From Nocardia arthritidis NBRC 100137 (GTDB taxonomy: Bacteria; Actinomycetota; Actinomycetes; Mycobacteriales; Mycobacteriaceae), in the NCBI RefSeq assembly GCF_001612765.1, contig NZ_BDBB01000015.1:98758-162757 (forward strand): a DNA stretch of 64,000 nucleotides, read 5' to 3'. How positions within the stretch are numbered: position 1 is the stretch's first letter; each line of letters opens with the position of its first letter. A program made the translations under genes and the position numbers. The notes beneath the pieces were generated by a model. It searched no databases, was not told the origin of the DNA, and was given only the letters and a program-made list of their open reading frames with translations. Of this stretch, positions 28,327-37,883 are shown piece after piece.

Positions 28327-29414
28327 CGTGCCTTCGGTTCGAACGACGCGCCGCTCTCGGTGACCGCCTGGGTGATCGCGGCGTCGAAGCGCAGGTCGAA
28401 ACCGTCGGCCGCCCGCACCTTCTCGGGCAGTTCGCCCGCCTTGGCGATGGCATCGATGGTGGACTGCTGGCGGTCGACGAGCTGCTGGTCCAGATGCGGG
28501 AAGACATAGGTGCCCAGTGAGTCCACGATGCGCTCGGCGTCGTCTGCGCTCACCTTCTGGTTCTCCACGTAGTACCGGCGTGCCCACTCCTCCGGGTGGG
28601 TGTTGGCCCACTGGTAGGCCCGGACGAACGCACCGACCAACGCGCGGGTGGCGGCCGCCTTCGCCGGGTCCCGCACGACGGCGCGGCGGGCATACAGGTA
28701 GGCGAGGCCGCCGTAGATGCCCGCGGTCTCGGAGTCGGGGACCAGCGAGGCGCCCGGTGTGCGCAGGAACCGGGTGACGTTCGGTTCGATCAGCGGCGCG
28801 ACATCGACCTGGCCGGTGCGCACGGCGTCGGGGAACTCGGCCAGTTGCAGCCGGATCAGCTGCACGTCGGAGGTGGTGAGCCCGGCCTTGTCGATGGCGC
28901 GCAGCACGGCGGCCTGCTGGGCCGTGCCCTCGGCGTAGGCGATCTTCCTGCCCTTCAGATCGGTGAGCTTCGGCACCGACTTGCCCGGCGCCACCGCGAG
29001 TTTCAAGGCGGTGGTGCTGGTCTGGTAGGACGCGACGATCGGCACGTCCTGCCCCGCCACCAGTGCGTGGATCGGCGGGACGTCGCCGACCTGCGCGACG
29101 TCGGCGGCGCCCGCGCGGAACGCCTCCAGGATGGCGGGGCCGCCGACGAAGTTGGCGAACTCCACCTCGAACGGAAGCTTGTCGAGTTCGCCGGAGATGC
29201 GCAGCACGGACTGCAGGCGCTCGGACTGGTCGGCGATTACGAGAGTGGTCCCGGCGGGAACCTCGGTGGGCAGTGGTCCGTCGGCGGTGGGACCGACCGG
29301 CTCGTCGTCCTCAGCGCAGCCGGTGAGTCCGAGTGTCGCAACGGTTGCCACGGCGAGCAATGCGGCGGTCGTGCGGCCGCGGCGGCCGGACCGGAACGTA
29401 CTTGGTCGGAACAT
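28323..29414 (-). CDS. ABC transporter substrate-binding lipoprotein (SsuA/NMT1 type)
   Basis: A 363-aa lipoprotein with a basic N-terminus and lipobox LTGC (Cys33). The mature part shows the NMT1/SsuA pattern: 'FANFVGGPAILEAFRAGAADVAQVGDVPP', 'LKGRKIAYAEGTAQQAAVLRAI', and 'WARRYYVEN'. It binds the substrate outside the membrane and delivers it to the permease. It is the first gene of the four-gene operon and appears to be leaderless, with an inverted repeat just upstream. Confidence 0.88.
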   Translation of the reverse strand: MFRPSTFRSGRRGRTTAALLAVATVATLGLTGCAEDDEPVGPTADGPLPTEVPAGTTLVIADQSERLQSVLRISGELDKLPFEVEFANFVGGPAILEAFRAGAADVAQVGDVPPIHALVAGQDVPIVASYQTSTTALKLAVAPGKSVPKLTDLKGRKIAYAEGTAQQAAVLRAIDKAGLTTSDVQLIRLQLAEFPDAVRTGQVDVAPLIEPNVTRFLRTPGASLVPDSETAGIYGGLAYLYARRAVVRDPAKAAATRALVGAFVRAYQWANTHPEEWARRYYVENQKVSADDAERIVDSLGTYVFPHLDQQLVDRQQSTIDAIAKAGELPEKVRAADGFDLRFDAAITQAVTESGASFEPKAR

Positions 29415-29420
29415 AGGCGA

Positions 29421-29456
29421 ATTACAGCAAGGGCAAACCGGCCGGGATACGGTTTG
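29421..29456 (-). promoter_or_regulatory. Leaderless promoter with inverted repeat, ABC operon
   Basis: On the minus strand TGTAAT (29426 to 29421) ends 6 bp before the ATG at 29414, with no Shine-Dalgarno, which suggests leaderless transcription. CAAACCG (29434-29440) and CGGTTTG (29450-29456) form a perfect 7-bp inverted repeat with a 9-bp spacer around -20 to -42. It looks like an operator. No regulator gene lies next to it. Confidence 0.45.
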
Positions 29457-29477
29457 TCTCAGCCTGGTTCGAACCCC

Positions 29478-30641
29478 TCAGCGCGGCGGCGCGGCCACCA
29501 TCGTCGACCGGACCTGCTGCTGGTAGCGCTGCAGGAACGGCAGAATCTGCTGCTCGATCACCGTGTTGTATTCCCGTGGGCGCTGCATCGGGTTGGCGTG
29601 CCCGGTGTTTCGCGCGAGCACCACCAGCAGCGTGCCGTCCACGCCGCCGGATCGCTCGATCAGCGCCCGGTGGGAATACTCGACGTCGACCACGCGGTCG
29701 GAGCTCGCGTCGCGCGGCCGGATGAAGACGATGGCGGGTCGCGGCTTGTCCGCCACGGGCTGGGCCAGAGTGCGCAAGTCGTGGGTCGCGCCACCGGCCA
29801 CGATCGCGGTGAACTGGGATTCGATCAGACCGTTGCTCGCGGCGTCGCGTGAGACGATCTTGTCCCGCATCACTTCCGCCAGCACCTCGCCGAGCTTGCC
29901 GAACTCGAGCCCGAACGGCCCGTCGCCGCGGTCGAGAAAACGGTCCCGGCGGGCGTAGGTCTCCACGGCCAGCCGCAGGCTGCGGCTTTCCCGGGCGCCG
30001 GGCAGCCAGCCCATCCAGCGCAGCATGTCCTCCCCGCGACCGCGGCTCTCCGGACGGACCGCGTTCAAGTCCACCGGTGTGCAGTCCAGGATGACCCCGG
30101 CCAGCCTGCGGTCGCTGTCGCGGTGGATGTGCTCGGCGACCTCGAGCGCGATCACGCCGCCCATACTGTGGCCGACGAGCACGACATTGCGCAGGCCGGA
30201 CAGTTCGGCGGCGCGGACGATGAGGTCGGCGATCACCTTGGTGTCGATGCCCTGGTTGTCGTAGCGGATCGCCCACACCATGCCCATCCGGCGCAGCGCG
30301 GGCAGCGCGGCGGCGATGTCACTGGCATCGAGACCGCCGAGCCCGACCAGGTCCACCACGACGGTGTCCCAGTTCTGCGAGTCCGCCGGCGGGGCGACGG
30401 GCAGGATGGCGGGCTCGGTGCGCGCCAGCCGCGCTTGTTCCGGCGCGACGTCGTACTTCCAGTACTGCGCGAACACCACGAGTCCGGCCAGCAGCAGTGC
30501 GGCCACCCGAAGCAGCGTCACCTTGGTACGGCGCAACGTCTTCCACCCGTGCCCCAGGCTCGTGTCCCGCAGCCGAGCTCGGCGTCGCGCGTCGTCCCAG
30601 TCGGAGACGGTGGACGGGTGCCGGGCGTCCATCGGCGACAT
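29478..30641 (-). CDS. Membrane-anchored alpha/beta hydrolase
   Basis: A 387-aa protein with a basic cytoplasmic N-terminus, one membrane helix (about 41-60) and an external alpha/beta hydrolase domain. The nucleophile elbow is GHSMGG (Ser159). A late 'ARNTGHANP' supplies a likely catalytic His. Start is uncertain: ATG at 30641 was chosen, and GTG at 30659 or ATG at 30632 are possible. The substrate is unknown. It is separated from bioD by a 372-bp gap and is followed by the ABC operon. Confidence 0.75.
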   Translation of the reverse strand: MSPMDARHPSTVSDWDDARRRARLRDTSLGHGWKTLRRTKVTLLRVAALLLAGLVVFAQYWKYDVAPEQARLARTEPAILPVAPPADSQNWDTVVVDLVGLGGLDASDIAAALPALRRMGMVWAIRYDNQGIDTKVIADLIVRAAELSGLRNVVLVGHSMGGVIALEVAEHIHRDSDRRLAGVILDCTPVDLNAVRPESRGRGEDMLRWMGWLPGARESRSLRLAVETYARRDRFLDRGDGPFGLEFGKLGEVLAEVMRDKIVSRDAASNGLIESQFTAIVAGGATHDLRTLAQPVADKPRPAIVFIRPRDASSDRVVDVEYSHRALIERSGGVDGTLLVVLARNTGHANPMQRPREYNTVIEQQILPFLQRYQQQVRSTMVAAPPR

Positions 30642-31013
30642 CCATCCCACTGTAGGCACGGGTGCGGAGGGTCGCCACGAACCCGCTACCGCTCAGCGTG
30701 CCGCCGCGCGCATGGCCGCGAGTTTGCCCGACGAGACGCACCGACCGAGTCTTTGTCTTCGGGCGCGACGGCTTCCGGCCACAGCGGCGTGCACTGACTT
30801 CGACATCGGTGCCGCCCCCGGGGTCGTGCAGCGAGCAGGTGATGGTTTTGCTCACCGGTCGCCGCAGGGTCGACGGGTTCGCACGAGATGATCTGCCTCA
30901 CTGTTCGTACGGAACAGCCGTGCGGAACGCGCCGTGGTGGGTGTCACTGTGCGCGGTGGTCTTGCCGGTGCCGGTGGGTTCGTCGTAGGTATGTCGCCAA
31001 CCGGTCCGGCTCG
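30642..31013. other. Gap between bioD and the anchored hydrolase
   Basis: A 372-bp stretch with no supported gene. Short minus-strand frames exist (for example at 30686-30901 starting MRQIISCEPVD), but none has a recognisable motif or good ribosome-binding site. No strong hairpin was found. Confidence 0.4.
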
Positions 31014-31688
31014 TCAGCGAAAAGGTGACCAGGCGGGATCGAACCACCCCGCGGCGGCGGCGGTGAATCGCGCGCGCTGCCAGCCGCCCGCGCCTTCCGG
31101 CACCGAGCCCACCAGGTCGACGCCGGTGACGCGGGACAGATCGGTGCGGTTGCACTCGGCGGCGAGGTCCGGTTCGGTGGGCCAGGAGCCGATCACCAGG
31201 CCCGCGCACCGCACGCCCGCCGATTGCAGTGCGCGGGTGGTCAGTTCGGTGTGGTTGAGCGTGCCCAGCCCGGCGGCGGTGACCAGCAGGACGGGTGCGC
31301 CGAGTTTCTGGGCGAGGTCGAGCAAGGTGAAATCGCCCAGGCGCACCAGCAGTCCGCCCGCGCCCTCGACCAGGACCAGGTCGGCGTCCGCGAGGGAGTC
31401 GACGGCGGCGGCGGTGTCGGCGAGCGTCAGCTCGGGCAGCCCGGCGCGGCGTGCTGCGGTGTCGGGCGCCAGCGGGTCCGGGTAGCGGGCGAGTTCGACC
31501 GTCCGGGTGACGCCCGACAGCCGCTCGATCTCGGCGAGGTCACCCGGTTCGCCTGCCGCGACACCGGTCTGGCCCGGCTTGCACACCGCCACCGAACGAC
31601 CGCTTGCCCGCGCGACGGCGGCGACGGCCGCGGTGACGACGGTCTTGCCGACGTCGGTGGAGGTTCCGGTGATCAGCAGGACGGTCAC
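31014..31688 (-). CDS. bioD: Dethiobiotin synthetase BioD
   Basis: BioD (224 aa) carboxylates 7,8-diaminopelargonate with ATP and CO2 to form dethiobiotin. The modified P-loop GTSTDVGKT is at the N-terminus, CKPGQTG follows, and [11 protein letters not shown] is the conserved substrate/ATP region. The GTG start overlaps the bioF stop (GTGA). It lies second in the bioF-bioD pair. Confidence 0.95.
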   Translation of the reverse strand: MTVLLITGTSTDVGKTVVTAAVAAVARASGRSVAVCKPGQTGVAAGEPGDLAEIERLSGVTRTVELARYPDPLAPDTAARRAGLPELTLADTAAAVDSLADADLVLVEGAGGLLVRLGDFTLLDLAQKLGAPVLLVTAAGLGTLNHTELTTRALQSAGVRCAGLVIGSWPTEPDLAAECNRTDLSRVTGVDLVGSVPEGAGGWQRARFTAAAAGWFDPAWSPFR

Positions 31689-32833
31689 GCGGGCACCGCC
31701 TCTCGCGCCTCGGCCAGCACCTCGCCGAGCACCGCCGCGATGGCATCGAGTTCGACCGCGGTGAGGTTCGCCCGAGCGGTCAGGCGCAGTCGCGACGTGC
31801 CTTCTGGAACCGTCGGCGGACGGAAGCAACCCACGTCCAGCCCGCGTGCCCGGCAGGCCTGAGCGGCGTCGAAGGCCACCTGCGCCGGGCCGAGCACGAC
31901 CGACACTACCGCCGACGGCGGCGTGGGCACCCCGGCGATCCGGGCGATGTCGGCGGCGCGGTTCAGCACCCGATCGGCCAGCTCCGGTTGGGAGCGCAGC
32001 AGGCGCAGCGCGGCCCGCGCGGCGCCGACGGCGGCGGGCGCGAGACCGGTGTCGAAGATGAACGTGCGCGCGGCATCGATGAGGTGGGCGCGCACCCGCG
32101 CACTGGCCAGCACCACACCGCCCTGCGCGGCAAGGGATTTCGACAGCGTGGCGGTGATCACCAGGTCCGGCGCCCCGGCCAGCCCGCACTCGTGCACCAG
32201 CCCGCGCCCGCCCGCGCCGCGCACGCCGAGGCCGTGCGCCTCGTCCACCACGAGCACCGCCCCGTTGGCCCTGGTCACCCGGAGCAGTTCGGTCAGTGGC
32301 GCGAGATCGCCGTCGGCGCTGAACACCGAATCGGTGAGTACGAGCGCGCGTTCCTCGGTGCGCTCCGACAGCAGCCGGTCCACCGCCGCGACGTCGAGAT
32401 GCGGCGCGATCTCCACCCGGGCGCGCGACAGCCGGCACGCGTCCACCAGCGAGGCGTGACTAGCGGCGTCGGAGATCACCAGCGAGCCGCGCCCGGCGAG
32501 CGCGGTGACCGCGCCCAGGTTGGCCGCGTACCCGGATGCGAACACGAGTCCCGCTTCGGCGCCGACGAATTCGGCCAGCTCCGTCTCCAGCAGTTCGTGC
32601 TCCGCGGTGGTGCCGGTGACCAGGCGCGACCCGGTCGCCCCCGCGCCCCAGCGGCGCACCGCGTCGATGGCGCCTTCGATCACCTCGGGGTGGCGGACCA
32701 GGCCCAGGTAGTCGTTGGAGGCGAGATCGATCGACGACGCCTGTGCGGCGCGCGGGCGCAGCTCGCGGCGCAGTCCCGCGGCCGCGCGCGCGGACGCGCG
32801 TTCGTCCAACCAGCTCAGCGGATCGGTAGTCAC
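31685..32833 (-). CDS. bioF: 8-amino-7-oxononanoate synthase BioF
   Basis: BioF (382 aa) joins pimeloyl-ACP or pimeloyl-CoA with alanine in a PLP-dependent decarboxylative condensation. Typical motifs are '[13 protein letters not shown]', '[10 protein letters not shown]', '[15 protein letters not shown]' and the PLP lysine in [13 protein letters not shown]. The GTG start at 32833 lies 9 bp after a TATGCT -10-like hexamer, so the leader is very short. A BioQ box covers the promoter. Confidence 0.95.
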   Translation of the reverse strand: MTTDPLSWLDERASARAAAGLRRELRPRAAQASSIDLASNDYLGLVRHPEVIEGAIDAVRRWGAGATGSRLVTGTTAEHELLETELAEFVGAEAGLVFASGYAANLGAVTALAGRGSLVISDAASHASLVDACRLSRARVEIAPHLDVAAVDRLLSERTEERALVLTDSVFSADGDLAPLTELLRVTRANGAVLVVDEAHGLGVRGAGGRGLVHECGLAGAPDLVITATLSKSLAAQGGVVLASARVRAHLIDAARTFIFDTGLAPAAVGAARAALRLLRSQPELADRVLNRAADIARIAGVPTPPSAVVSVVLGPAQVAFDAAQACRARGLDVGCFRPPTVPEGTSRLRLTARANLTAVELDAIAAVLGEVLAEAREAVPA

Positions 32834-32849
32834 AGCTCCGCAGCATACT

Positions 32850-32862
32850 TGAACGCTGTTCA
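32850..32862. promoter_or_regulatory. BioQ box, bioF
   Basis: TGAAC-GCT-GTTCA ends 16 bp before the bioF GTG. On the minus strand a TATGCT -10-like hexamer follows it directly, so the box occupies the space between -10 and -35. Confidence 0.83.
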
Positions 32863-32960
32863 GGACGCCCACCCACTGGCCCGCTGGTACCGTTGAGCCA
32901 ACGTTGGTGGTTGTCACCGGCCTGCGGTGGCGAAGTTTCACCGGGGAGGAACACAGCCGG

Positions 32961-33281
32961 ATGCCGCGGTGGGCGATAGTCGTCGAGGAAACAACGGGCT
33001 CGGGGGAGCAAAAGCGCTGGTCACCCCGGATTCTCACCGAAGTGGTCGGTACGCGCGCACAGGCATTGGCGAAGCTGGCCGGCGTGCTGCCCACCTACAC
33101 CCCGGAACATCCCAAACTGCGCGGCCGCCGCATCGTCCTGCGCGACGGCGACACCTACTTGCTGATGGTTCGCGGCTGGTCGGACGACTACCACTGCATC
33201 TTCCGGGTGTGGGAGATGGTGTCGGACAGCGATCGTCCGGAGATCCCCGGCACCCCGCACGACAAGCTCACGGACCGGTGA
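32961..33281 (+). CDS. Conserved-looking hypothetical protein
   Basis: A 106-aa soluble protein beginning MPRWAIVVEE. Features: mixed alpha/beta pattern with 'RGRRIVLRDGDTYLLMVRGW' and 'CIFRVWEM'. GGGGAGGA lies upstream of the ATG. It diverges from bioF and its end overlaps the facing MarR gene by 14 bp. No family recognised. Codon use is like its neighbours, so it is probably a real gene. Confidence 0.7.
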   Translation: MPRWAIVVEETTGSGEQKRWSPRILTEVVGTRAQALAKLAGVLPTYTPEHPKLRGRRIVLRDGDTYLLMVRGWSDDYHCIFRVWEMVSDSDRPEIPGTPHDKLTDR

Positions 33282-33750
33282 ACCAATTCGGCGTATCGAG
33301 CCGGAACACCTCACCGGGCGTCAGCACGCGCAGATCGCGTTCCAACTCGGCCAGCCGGTGCGCGCCGAGCAGGTTCGCCCAGCGGTCGTGGATCCGGTCG
33401 AAGGCGCGCGCCGATCGGGTCAAGACGTCCTCGGCGCGCTCGGTCAGCGTGTAGACCTTGCGGCGAGCGTCGGTCGGATCGTGCCCGCGACGCAGGTAGC
33501 CCAGCCGCTCGAGCGTCTCGATGTGCTTGCCCGCGGCCTGTTTCGAGACGCCGAGCGCGCGCCCGAGGTCCGCGGCCGTGCAGCCGTAGGGTCCGCCCGC
33601 GCGGCCGACCGCCTGGAAGACGAACCCGTGCATCGGCCGCAACTCGACATGCCCGTGCTCGGCCAGTTCGGCGTGCACCTCGTCGACCACGGCACGGAAA
33701 CCGAGCAGCATGCGCAGCGGCAACTCGTAACCACCCGCGTCACTTGACAT
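33268..33750 (-). CDS. MarR-family transcriptional regulator
   Basis: A 160-aa winged-helix regulator. The HTH is 'AADLGRALGVSKQAAGKHIETLERLGYL', followed by the wing 'RRGHDPTDARRKVYTLTERAED', a classic MarR pattern. ATG at 33750 was chosen, with GAGG upstream. It diverges from a cupin gene, and the gap holds two inverted repeats. It probably represses itself and the cupin gene. Confidence 0.88.
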   Translation of the reverse strand: MSSDAGGYELPLRMLLGFRAVVDEVHAELAEHGHVELRPMHGFVFQAVGRAGGPYGCTAADLGRALGVSKQAAGKHIETLERLGYLRRGHDPTDARRKVYTLTERAEDVLTRSARAFDRIHDRWANLLGAHRLAELERDLRVLTPGEVFRLDTPNWFTGP

Positions 33751-33754
33751 GATG

Positions 33755-33793
33755 GACAACCTCGTTGACTATATAGACAACCATGTTGTCTAT
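33755..33793. promoter_or_regulatory. Two MarR-type operators
   Basis: A perfect palindrome has arms ATAGACAAC (33773-33781) and GTTGTCTAT (33785-33793) around CAT. A second site, GACAAC-CTC-GTTGAC (33755-33769), has one arm mismatch. Their centres (33762 and 33783) are 21 bp apart, two turns of the helix. They fill the space between the two divergent genes. Confidence 0.75.
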
Positions 33794-33809
33794 CTTAGGT
33801 GGTAGCCCG

Positions 33810-34181
33810 ATGACCGTCATCCGACACTCCGACACCCGCCGCACCGAAACCGCCGGCGGCGTCATGACCACACTCGCCTCTCCCACCCAGGGCGGCTCCG
33901 GGCTCGCGCTGTGGCGGGTCGAGGTACCCGCGGACACGGCCGGACCGCTGCACTTCATCGACGCCGAACAGATCTGGACCGTCCTCGCGGGAGGCGCCGA
34001 CATCGCGCTCGACGGCACGGAACTCACTGCCGCCGAGGGCGATACGGTGATCCTCCCGGCGAATGTCCTGCGGCAGGTGCGCACCCGGAACGGCTTCACC
34101 GCCATCGTCACCGCACCGGCGGGCGCCCGCGCCGGAACACCGGACGGCGACGGCACGATCGTCCCGCCGTGGATCGCCTGA
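33810..34181 (+). CDS. Cupin-domain protein
   Basis: A 123-aa single-domain cupin. The pattern is 'GPLHFIDAEQIWTVLAGGADIALDG' then 'AEGDTVILPANVLRQVRTRNGFTAIV', that is, a cupin motif 1 with altered metal ligands and a clear motif 2 proline turn. AGGTGG precedes the ATG at 33810. Divergent from a MarR regulator that is likely to control it. The ligand or reaction is unknown. It converges on bioA with a 4-bp gap. Confidence 0.82.
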   Translation: MTVIRHSDTRRTETAGGVMTTLASPTQGGSGLALWRVEVPADTAGPLHFIDAEQIWTVLAGGADIALDGTELTAAEGDTVILPANVLRQVRTRNGFTAIVTAPAGARAGTPDGDGTIVPPWIA

Positions 34182-34185
34182 CCGG

Positions 34186-35466
34186 TCACCGAGCGGTCTG
34201 CGCGGCCACCGCGGCGCGCATCCCGGCGGTGATCGTCGCGATGTCGCCGGACGTGCTGATGAACGGCGGCATGGTGTACACCAGGTTGCGGAACGGACGC
34301 AGCCACACCCCGGCGGCCACCGCGGCGTCGGTCGCGGCGCGCATGTCCACCGGACGGTCCAGCTCGATCACGCCGATCGCACCGAGCACCCGCACCTCCA
34401 CCACGCCCGGCAGGCCGCGCACCGGAGCCAGGCCCGCCGCCAGCTCCGCCTCGATCCGGGCCACCTCGCCGCGCCAGTCGCGCGAGCGCAGCAACTCGAT
34501 CGACGCGACGGCGACCGCGCAGGCCAGCGGGTTGCCCATGAACGTGGGACCGTGCATGAGCCCGCCGTGCGCCGCGCTGATCGTCTCGGCGATCCGCGTG
34601 GTGCACAGGGCCGCGGCGAGGGTGAGATAGCCGCCGGTCAGCGCCTTGCCCACGCACATCACATCCGGGCTCACCCCTGCCACGTCGGCCGCGAACAGCG
34701 TTCCGGTGCGGCCGAATCCGGTCGCGATCTCGTCGAAGACCAGCAGCACGCCGTGTTCGTCGCACAGCCTGCGCAGGTCGGTGAGATAGCCGGGGTGGTG
34801 CCAGCGCATCCCGCCCGCCCCCTGGACGAGCGGCTCAACCACGACCGCCGCGAGTTCGCCCGCGTGCGCGGCGATCAGGCGCTCCAGTTCCGCCGCGTAC
34901 TCCGGCCGGTACTCACTCGGCGGCACCGGCGCGAACACCTGGTTCACCAGGATGTCGGTCCACAGCGAGTGCATGCCGCCCTCGGGGTCGCACACACTCA
35001 TCGGCGTGAACGTGTCGCCGTGGTACCCGCCGCGCCAGGTGAGCAGCCGCCGTTTCTCCGGCTTGCCCAGCGAGCGCCAGTACTGCAGGCACATCTTCAC
35101 GGCGACCTCGACCGACACCGAGCCGGAGTCGCACAGGAACACTTTGTCCAGCCCGGCCGGTGTCGATTCGACCAGCAGTGCGGCCAGCCGGGCCGCGGGC
35201 TCGTGGGTGAGCCCGCCGAACATCACGTGACTCATCCGCCGCGACTGGTCGACCAGCGCGGCGTCGAGCACCGGATGCCGGTATCCGTGGATGGCGGCCC
35301 ACCAGGAACTCATGCCGTCGACCAGCTCGCGGCCGTCGGCCAAGGTCAGCCTGGTGCCCGCGGCGGCGGCCACCACCAGCGGTTCGGTCGTCGCGGGGAA
35401 GCCACCGTAGGGATGCCAGACGTGTTCGGCGTCGAGTGCGGTGATCTCGTCGGGGGTCAGTGCCAC
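34186..35466 (-). CDS. bioA: Adenosylmethionine-8-amino-7-oxononanoate aminotransferase BioA
   Basis: BioA (426 aa) uses SAM as amino donor to make 7,8-diaminopelargonate, the step between BioF and BioD. Marks include '[10 protein letters not shown]' at the N-terminus, '[13 protein letters not shown]', '[12 protein letters not shown]' and the PLP lysine in [10 protein letters not shown]. The GTG start at 35466 is preceded by GAGGATTCCT. A BioQ box lies 41-53 bp upstream. It is separated from bioF-bioD by about 1.4 kb carrying unrelated genes. Confidence 0.96.
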   Translation of the reverse strand: MALTPDEITALDAEHVWHPYGGFPATTEPLVVAAAAGTRLTLADGRELVDGMSSWWAAIHGYRHPVLDAALVDQSRRMSHVMFGGLTHEPAARLAALLVESTPAGLDKVFLCDSGSVSVEVAVKMCLQYWRSLGKPEKRRLLTWRGGYHGDTFTPMSVCDPEGGMHSLWTDILVNQVFAPVPPSEYRPEYAAELERLIAAHAGELAAVVVEPLVQGAGGMRWHHPGYLTDLRRLCDEHGVLLVFDEIATGFGRTGTLFAADVAGVSPDVMCVGKALTGGYLTLAAALCTTRIAETISAAHGGLMHGPTFMGNPLACAVAVASIELLRSRDWRGEVARIEAELAAGLAPVRGLPGVVEVRVLGAIGVIELDRPVDMRAATDAAVAAGVWLRPFRNLVYTMPPFISTSGDIATITAGMRAAVAAQTAR

Positions 35467-35505
35467 AGGAATCCTCGCGTCACGGCCCCGGCCGTCCGGG
35501 GCGGC

Positions 35506-35520
35506 TTGAACGCCGTTCAA
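35506..35520. promoter_or_regulatory. BioQ box, bioA
   Basis: TTGAACGCCGTTCAA is the best of the three boxes, with 6-bp perfect arms around 3 bp. A GC-rich hairpin (about 35484-35502) lies between it and the bioA start. Confidence 0.86.
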
Positions 35521-35757
35521 GTTAGCACCCGAGCTGGTTGGCTACCTCGAGCAGGTCGGCGGAGTTCGGCCGTTTCCCGCCCGAGCGGGCCGCTGTCCGG
35601 CCTTCCCGCGACGGGCCGCACCCGGCGGTCTCGAGCGCGTCGCGGTACTTCTCGGCTACCGCCGCCGCTGGCCGGAAAACGCTTTCGACCTCCCCTGATC
35701 CGGTCGGCTGGAACCACCCGCACTGCGGAGTGCCCCGCTGGCGCTACTGTCGTTGCC

Positions 35758-37878
35758 ATGGCTCAGCCCGACGCAGCGCCCGGCGACGCGACCCCACTGG
35801 GTGTCTGGCCCGGCACCGCCTATCCCCTCGGGGCCACCTACGACGGCGCGGGCACCAATTTCTCGGTGTTCTCGGAGGTTGCCGACGCGGTCGAACTCTG
35901 TCTGATCGACGGGGACGGCGCCGAGACGCGGATCGCGCTCGACGAGGTCGACGGCTATGTCTGGCATGCCTACCTTCCCGCGATCGATCCCGGTCAGCGC
36001 TACGGATTCCGGGTGCACGGCCCCTACGACCCCGACCGCGGCTTACGCTGCGACCCGAGCAAGTTGCTGCTCGATCCGTACGGCAAGGCGTTCGACGGCG
36101 ACTTCGACGATGACCCCTCGCTCTACACCTACGGACTGGACTCGCTCGGCCACACCATGACCGGCGTGGTGATCAACCCGTACTTCGACTGGGGCGCCGA
36201 CCGCGCGCCCAACCGCCCCTACCACGAGACCGTGATCTACGAGGCGCACGTCAAGGGCATGACGATGACCCATCCCGACGTGCCCGAGGAATTGCGCGGC
36301 ACCTACTCGGGCATCGCGCACCCCGCGATCGTGGATCACTTGAAAGGGTTGGGCGTCACCGCGATCGAGCTGATGCCGGTGCACCAGTTCCTGCACGATC
36401 GTGTGCTGCTGGACCAGGGACTGCGCAATTACTGGGGCTACAACAGCTTCGGCTACCTCGCGCCGCACAACGGGTACGCGACGATGGACCGCGCCGGGTC
36501 GGCGGTCACCGAGTTCAAGGCGATGGTGCGCGCACTGCACGCCGAGGGCATCGAGGTGATCCTCGATGTGGTCTACAACCACACCGCCGAGGGCAACCAT
36601 CGCGGTCCCACGATCGGCTTCCGCGGCATCGACAACGCCGCCTATTACCGCCTGGTGGACGACGATCCCTCGCACTACATGGATTACACGGGCACCGGCA
36701 ACAGCCTCAACGTGCGCCACCCGCACACCTTGCAGCTGATCATGGACTCGCTGCGCTACTGGGTGCTGGAGATGCACGTCGACGGCTTCCGCTTCGATCT
36801 GGCCGCGACGCTGGCGCGGGAGCTGCACGACGTGGACCGGCTGTCGACCTTCTTCGACCTGGTGCAGCAGGATCCGGTGGTGAGCCAGGTCAAGCTCATC
36901 GCCGAACCGTGGGATGTCGGCGAGGGCGGCTACCAGGTCGGCAATTTTCCCGGCCTGTGGACGGAATGGAACGGCAAGTTCCGCGACACCGTGCGCGACT
37001 ACTGGCGCGGTGAACCGGCGACACTGGGTGAGTTCGCCTCTCGGCTCACCGGCTCCTCGGACCTCTACGAGGCCACCGGCCGCAGGCCGAGCGCGAGCAT
37101 CAACTTCGTCACCGCGCACGACGGATTCACGTTGCACGACCTGGTGTCCTACAACGAGAAACACAACGAGGCCAACGGCGAGGACAACCGGGACGGCGAG
37201 AGCTGGAACCGCTCGTGGAACTGCGGCGTCGAAGGGCCGACCGACGATCCGGACATCCTCGCCCTGCGCGCCAGGCAGAGCCGCAACCTGCTCGCGACGC
37301 TGATGCTCAGCCAGGGTGTGCCGATGCTCGCGCACGGCGACGAGATGGGCCGCACCCAGCACGGCAACAACAACGTCTACTGCCAGGACTCGCCGCTGGC
37401 CTGGATGGACTGGTCGCTGCGGGAGGAGAACGCCGAGCTGCTCGAATTCACCCGCGCGGTGATCGCGTTGCGCACCGAGCACCCGGTCTTCCGGCGCCGC
37501 CGCTTCCTGGCGGGCGGCCCGACCCGTTCGGCGGGCCACGCCCGCGACATCGCCTGGCTCACCCCCTCCGGCGAGGAGATGACCGAAGCGGACTGGGACA
37601 GCGGATTCGGCAAGTCGCTGGCGGTCTATCTCCACGGCGAGGCGATTCCCGAGCCCGGTCCCCGCGGCGAACGGATCACCGACGACTCGTTCCTGTTGTG
37701 TTTCAACGCCCACGACGAGGCCATCGACTTCGTGCTACCCCGCACCGGCGACGGCGGGGAATGGTCGGTGGCACTGGATTGCTCGACGCCGACCGGCCTG
37801 GCCGACGCCGGGTACCCCGGTGGCGCGACCGTCACCGTCGAAGCTCGCTGTCTCCTCGTCCTCCGCCAGGCCGCCTGA
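35758..37878 (+). CDS. treX: Glycogen debranching enzyme GlgX/TreX
   Basis: A 706-aa GH13 debranching enzyme that cleaves alpha-1,6 branches of glycogen. It has an N-terminal CBM48-type domain (about 15-120) and the (beta/alpha)8 barrel with DVVYNHTAEG, the nucleophile Asp in GFRFDLAA, the acid/base Glu in IAEPWDVGEGG and the third Asp in TAHDGFTL. treY follows 5 bp later, so this is the first gene of the glycogen-to-trehalose route (TreX-TreY-TreZ). ATG at 35758 gives the usual N-terminus. Confidence 0.95.
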   Translation: MAQPDAAPGDATPLGVWPGTAYPLGATYDGAGTNFSVFSEVADAVELCLIDGDGAETRIALDEVDGYVWHAYLPAIDPGQRYGFRVHGPYDPDRGLRCDPSKLLLDPYGKAFDGDFDDDPSLYTYGLDSLGHTMTGVVINPYFDWGADRAPNRPYHETVIYEAHVKGMTMTHPDVPEELRGTYSGIAHPAIVDHLKGLGVTAIELMPVHQFLHDRVLLDQGLRNYWGYNSFGYLAPHNGYATMDRAGSAVTEFKAMVRALHAEGIEVILDVVYNHTAEGNHRGPTIGFRGIDNAAYYRLVDDDPSHYMDYTGTGNSLNVRHPHTLQLIMDSLRYWVLEMHVDGFRFDLAATLARELHDVDRLSTFFDLVQQDPVVSQVKLIAEPWDVGEGGYQVGNFPGLWTEWNGKFRDTVRDYWRGEPATLGEFASRLTGSSDLYEATGRRPSASINFVTAHDGFTLHDLVSYNEKHNEANGEDNRDGESWNRSWNCGVEGPTDDPDILALRARQSRNLLATLMLSQGVPMLAHGDEMGRTQHGNNNVYCQDSPLAWMDWSLREENAELLEFTRAVIALRTEHPVFRRRRFLAGGPTRSAGHARDIAWLTPSGEEMTEADWDSGFGKSLAVYLHGEAIPEPGPRGERITDDSFLLCFNAHDEAIDFVLPRTGDGGEWSVALDCSTPTGLADAGYPGGATVTVEARCLLVLRQAA

Positions 37879-37883
37879 CCAGA

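Noticed and set aside
30686..30901. Short minus-strand frame starting MRQIISCEPVD
   Set aside because: No family resemblance, and competing frames of similar length cover the same bases.
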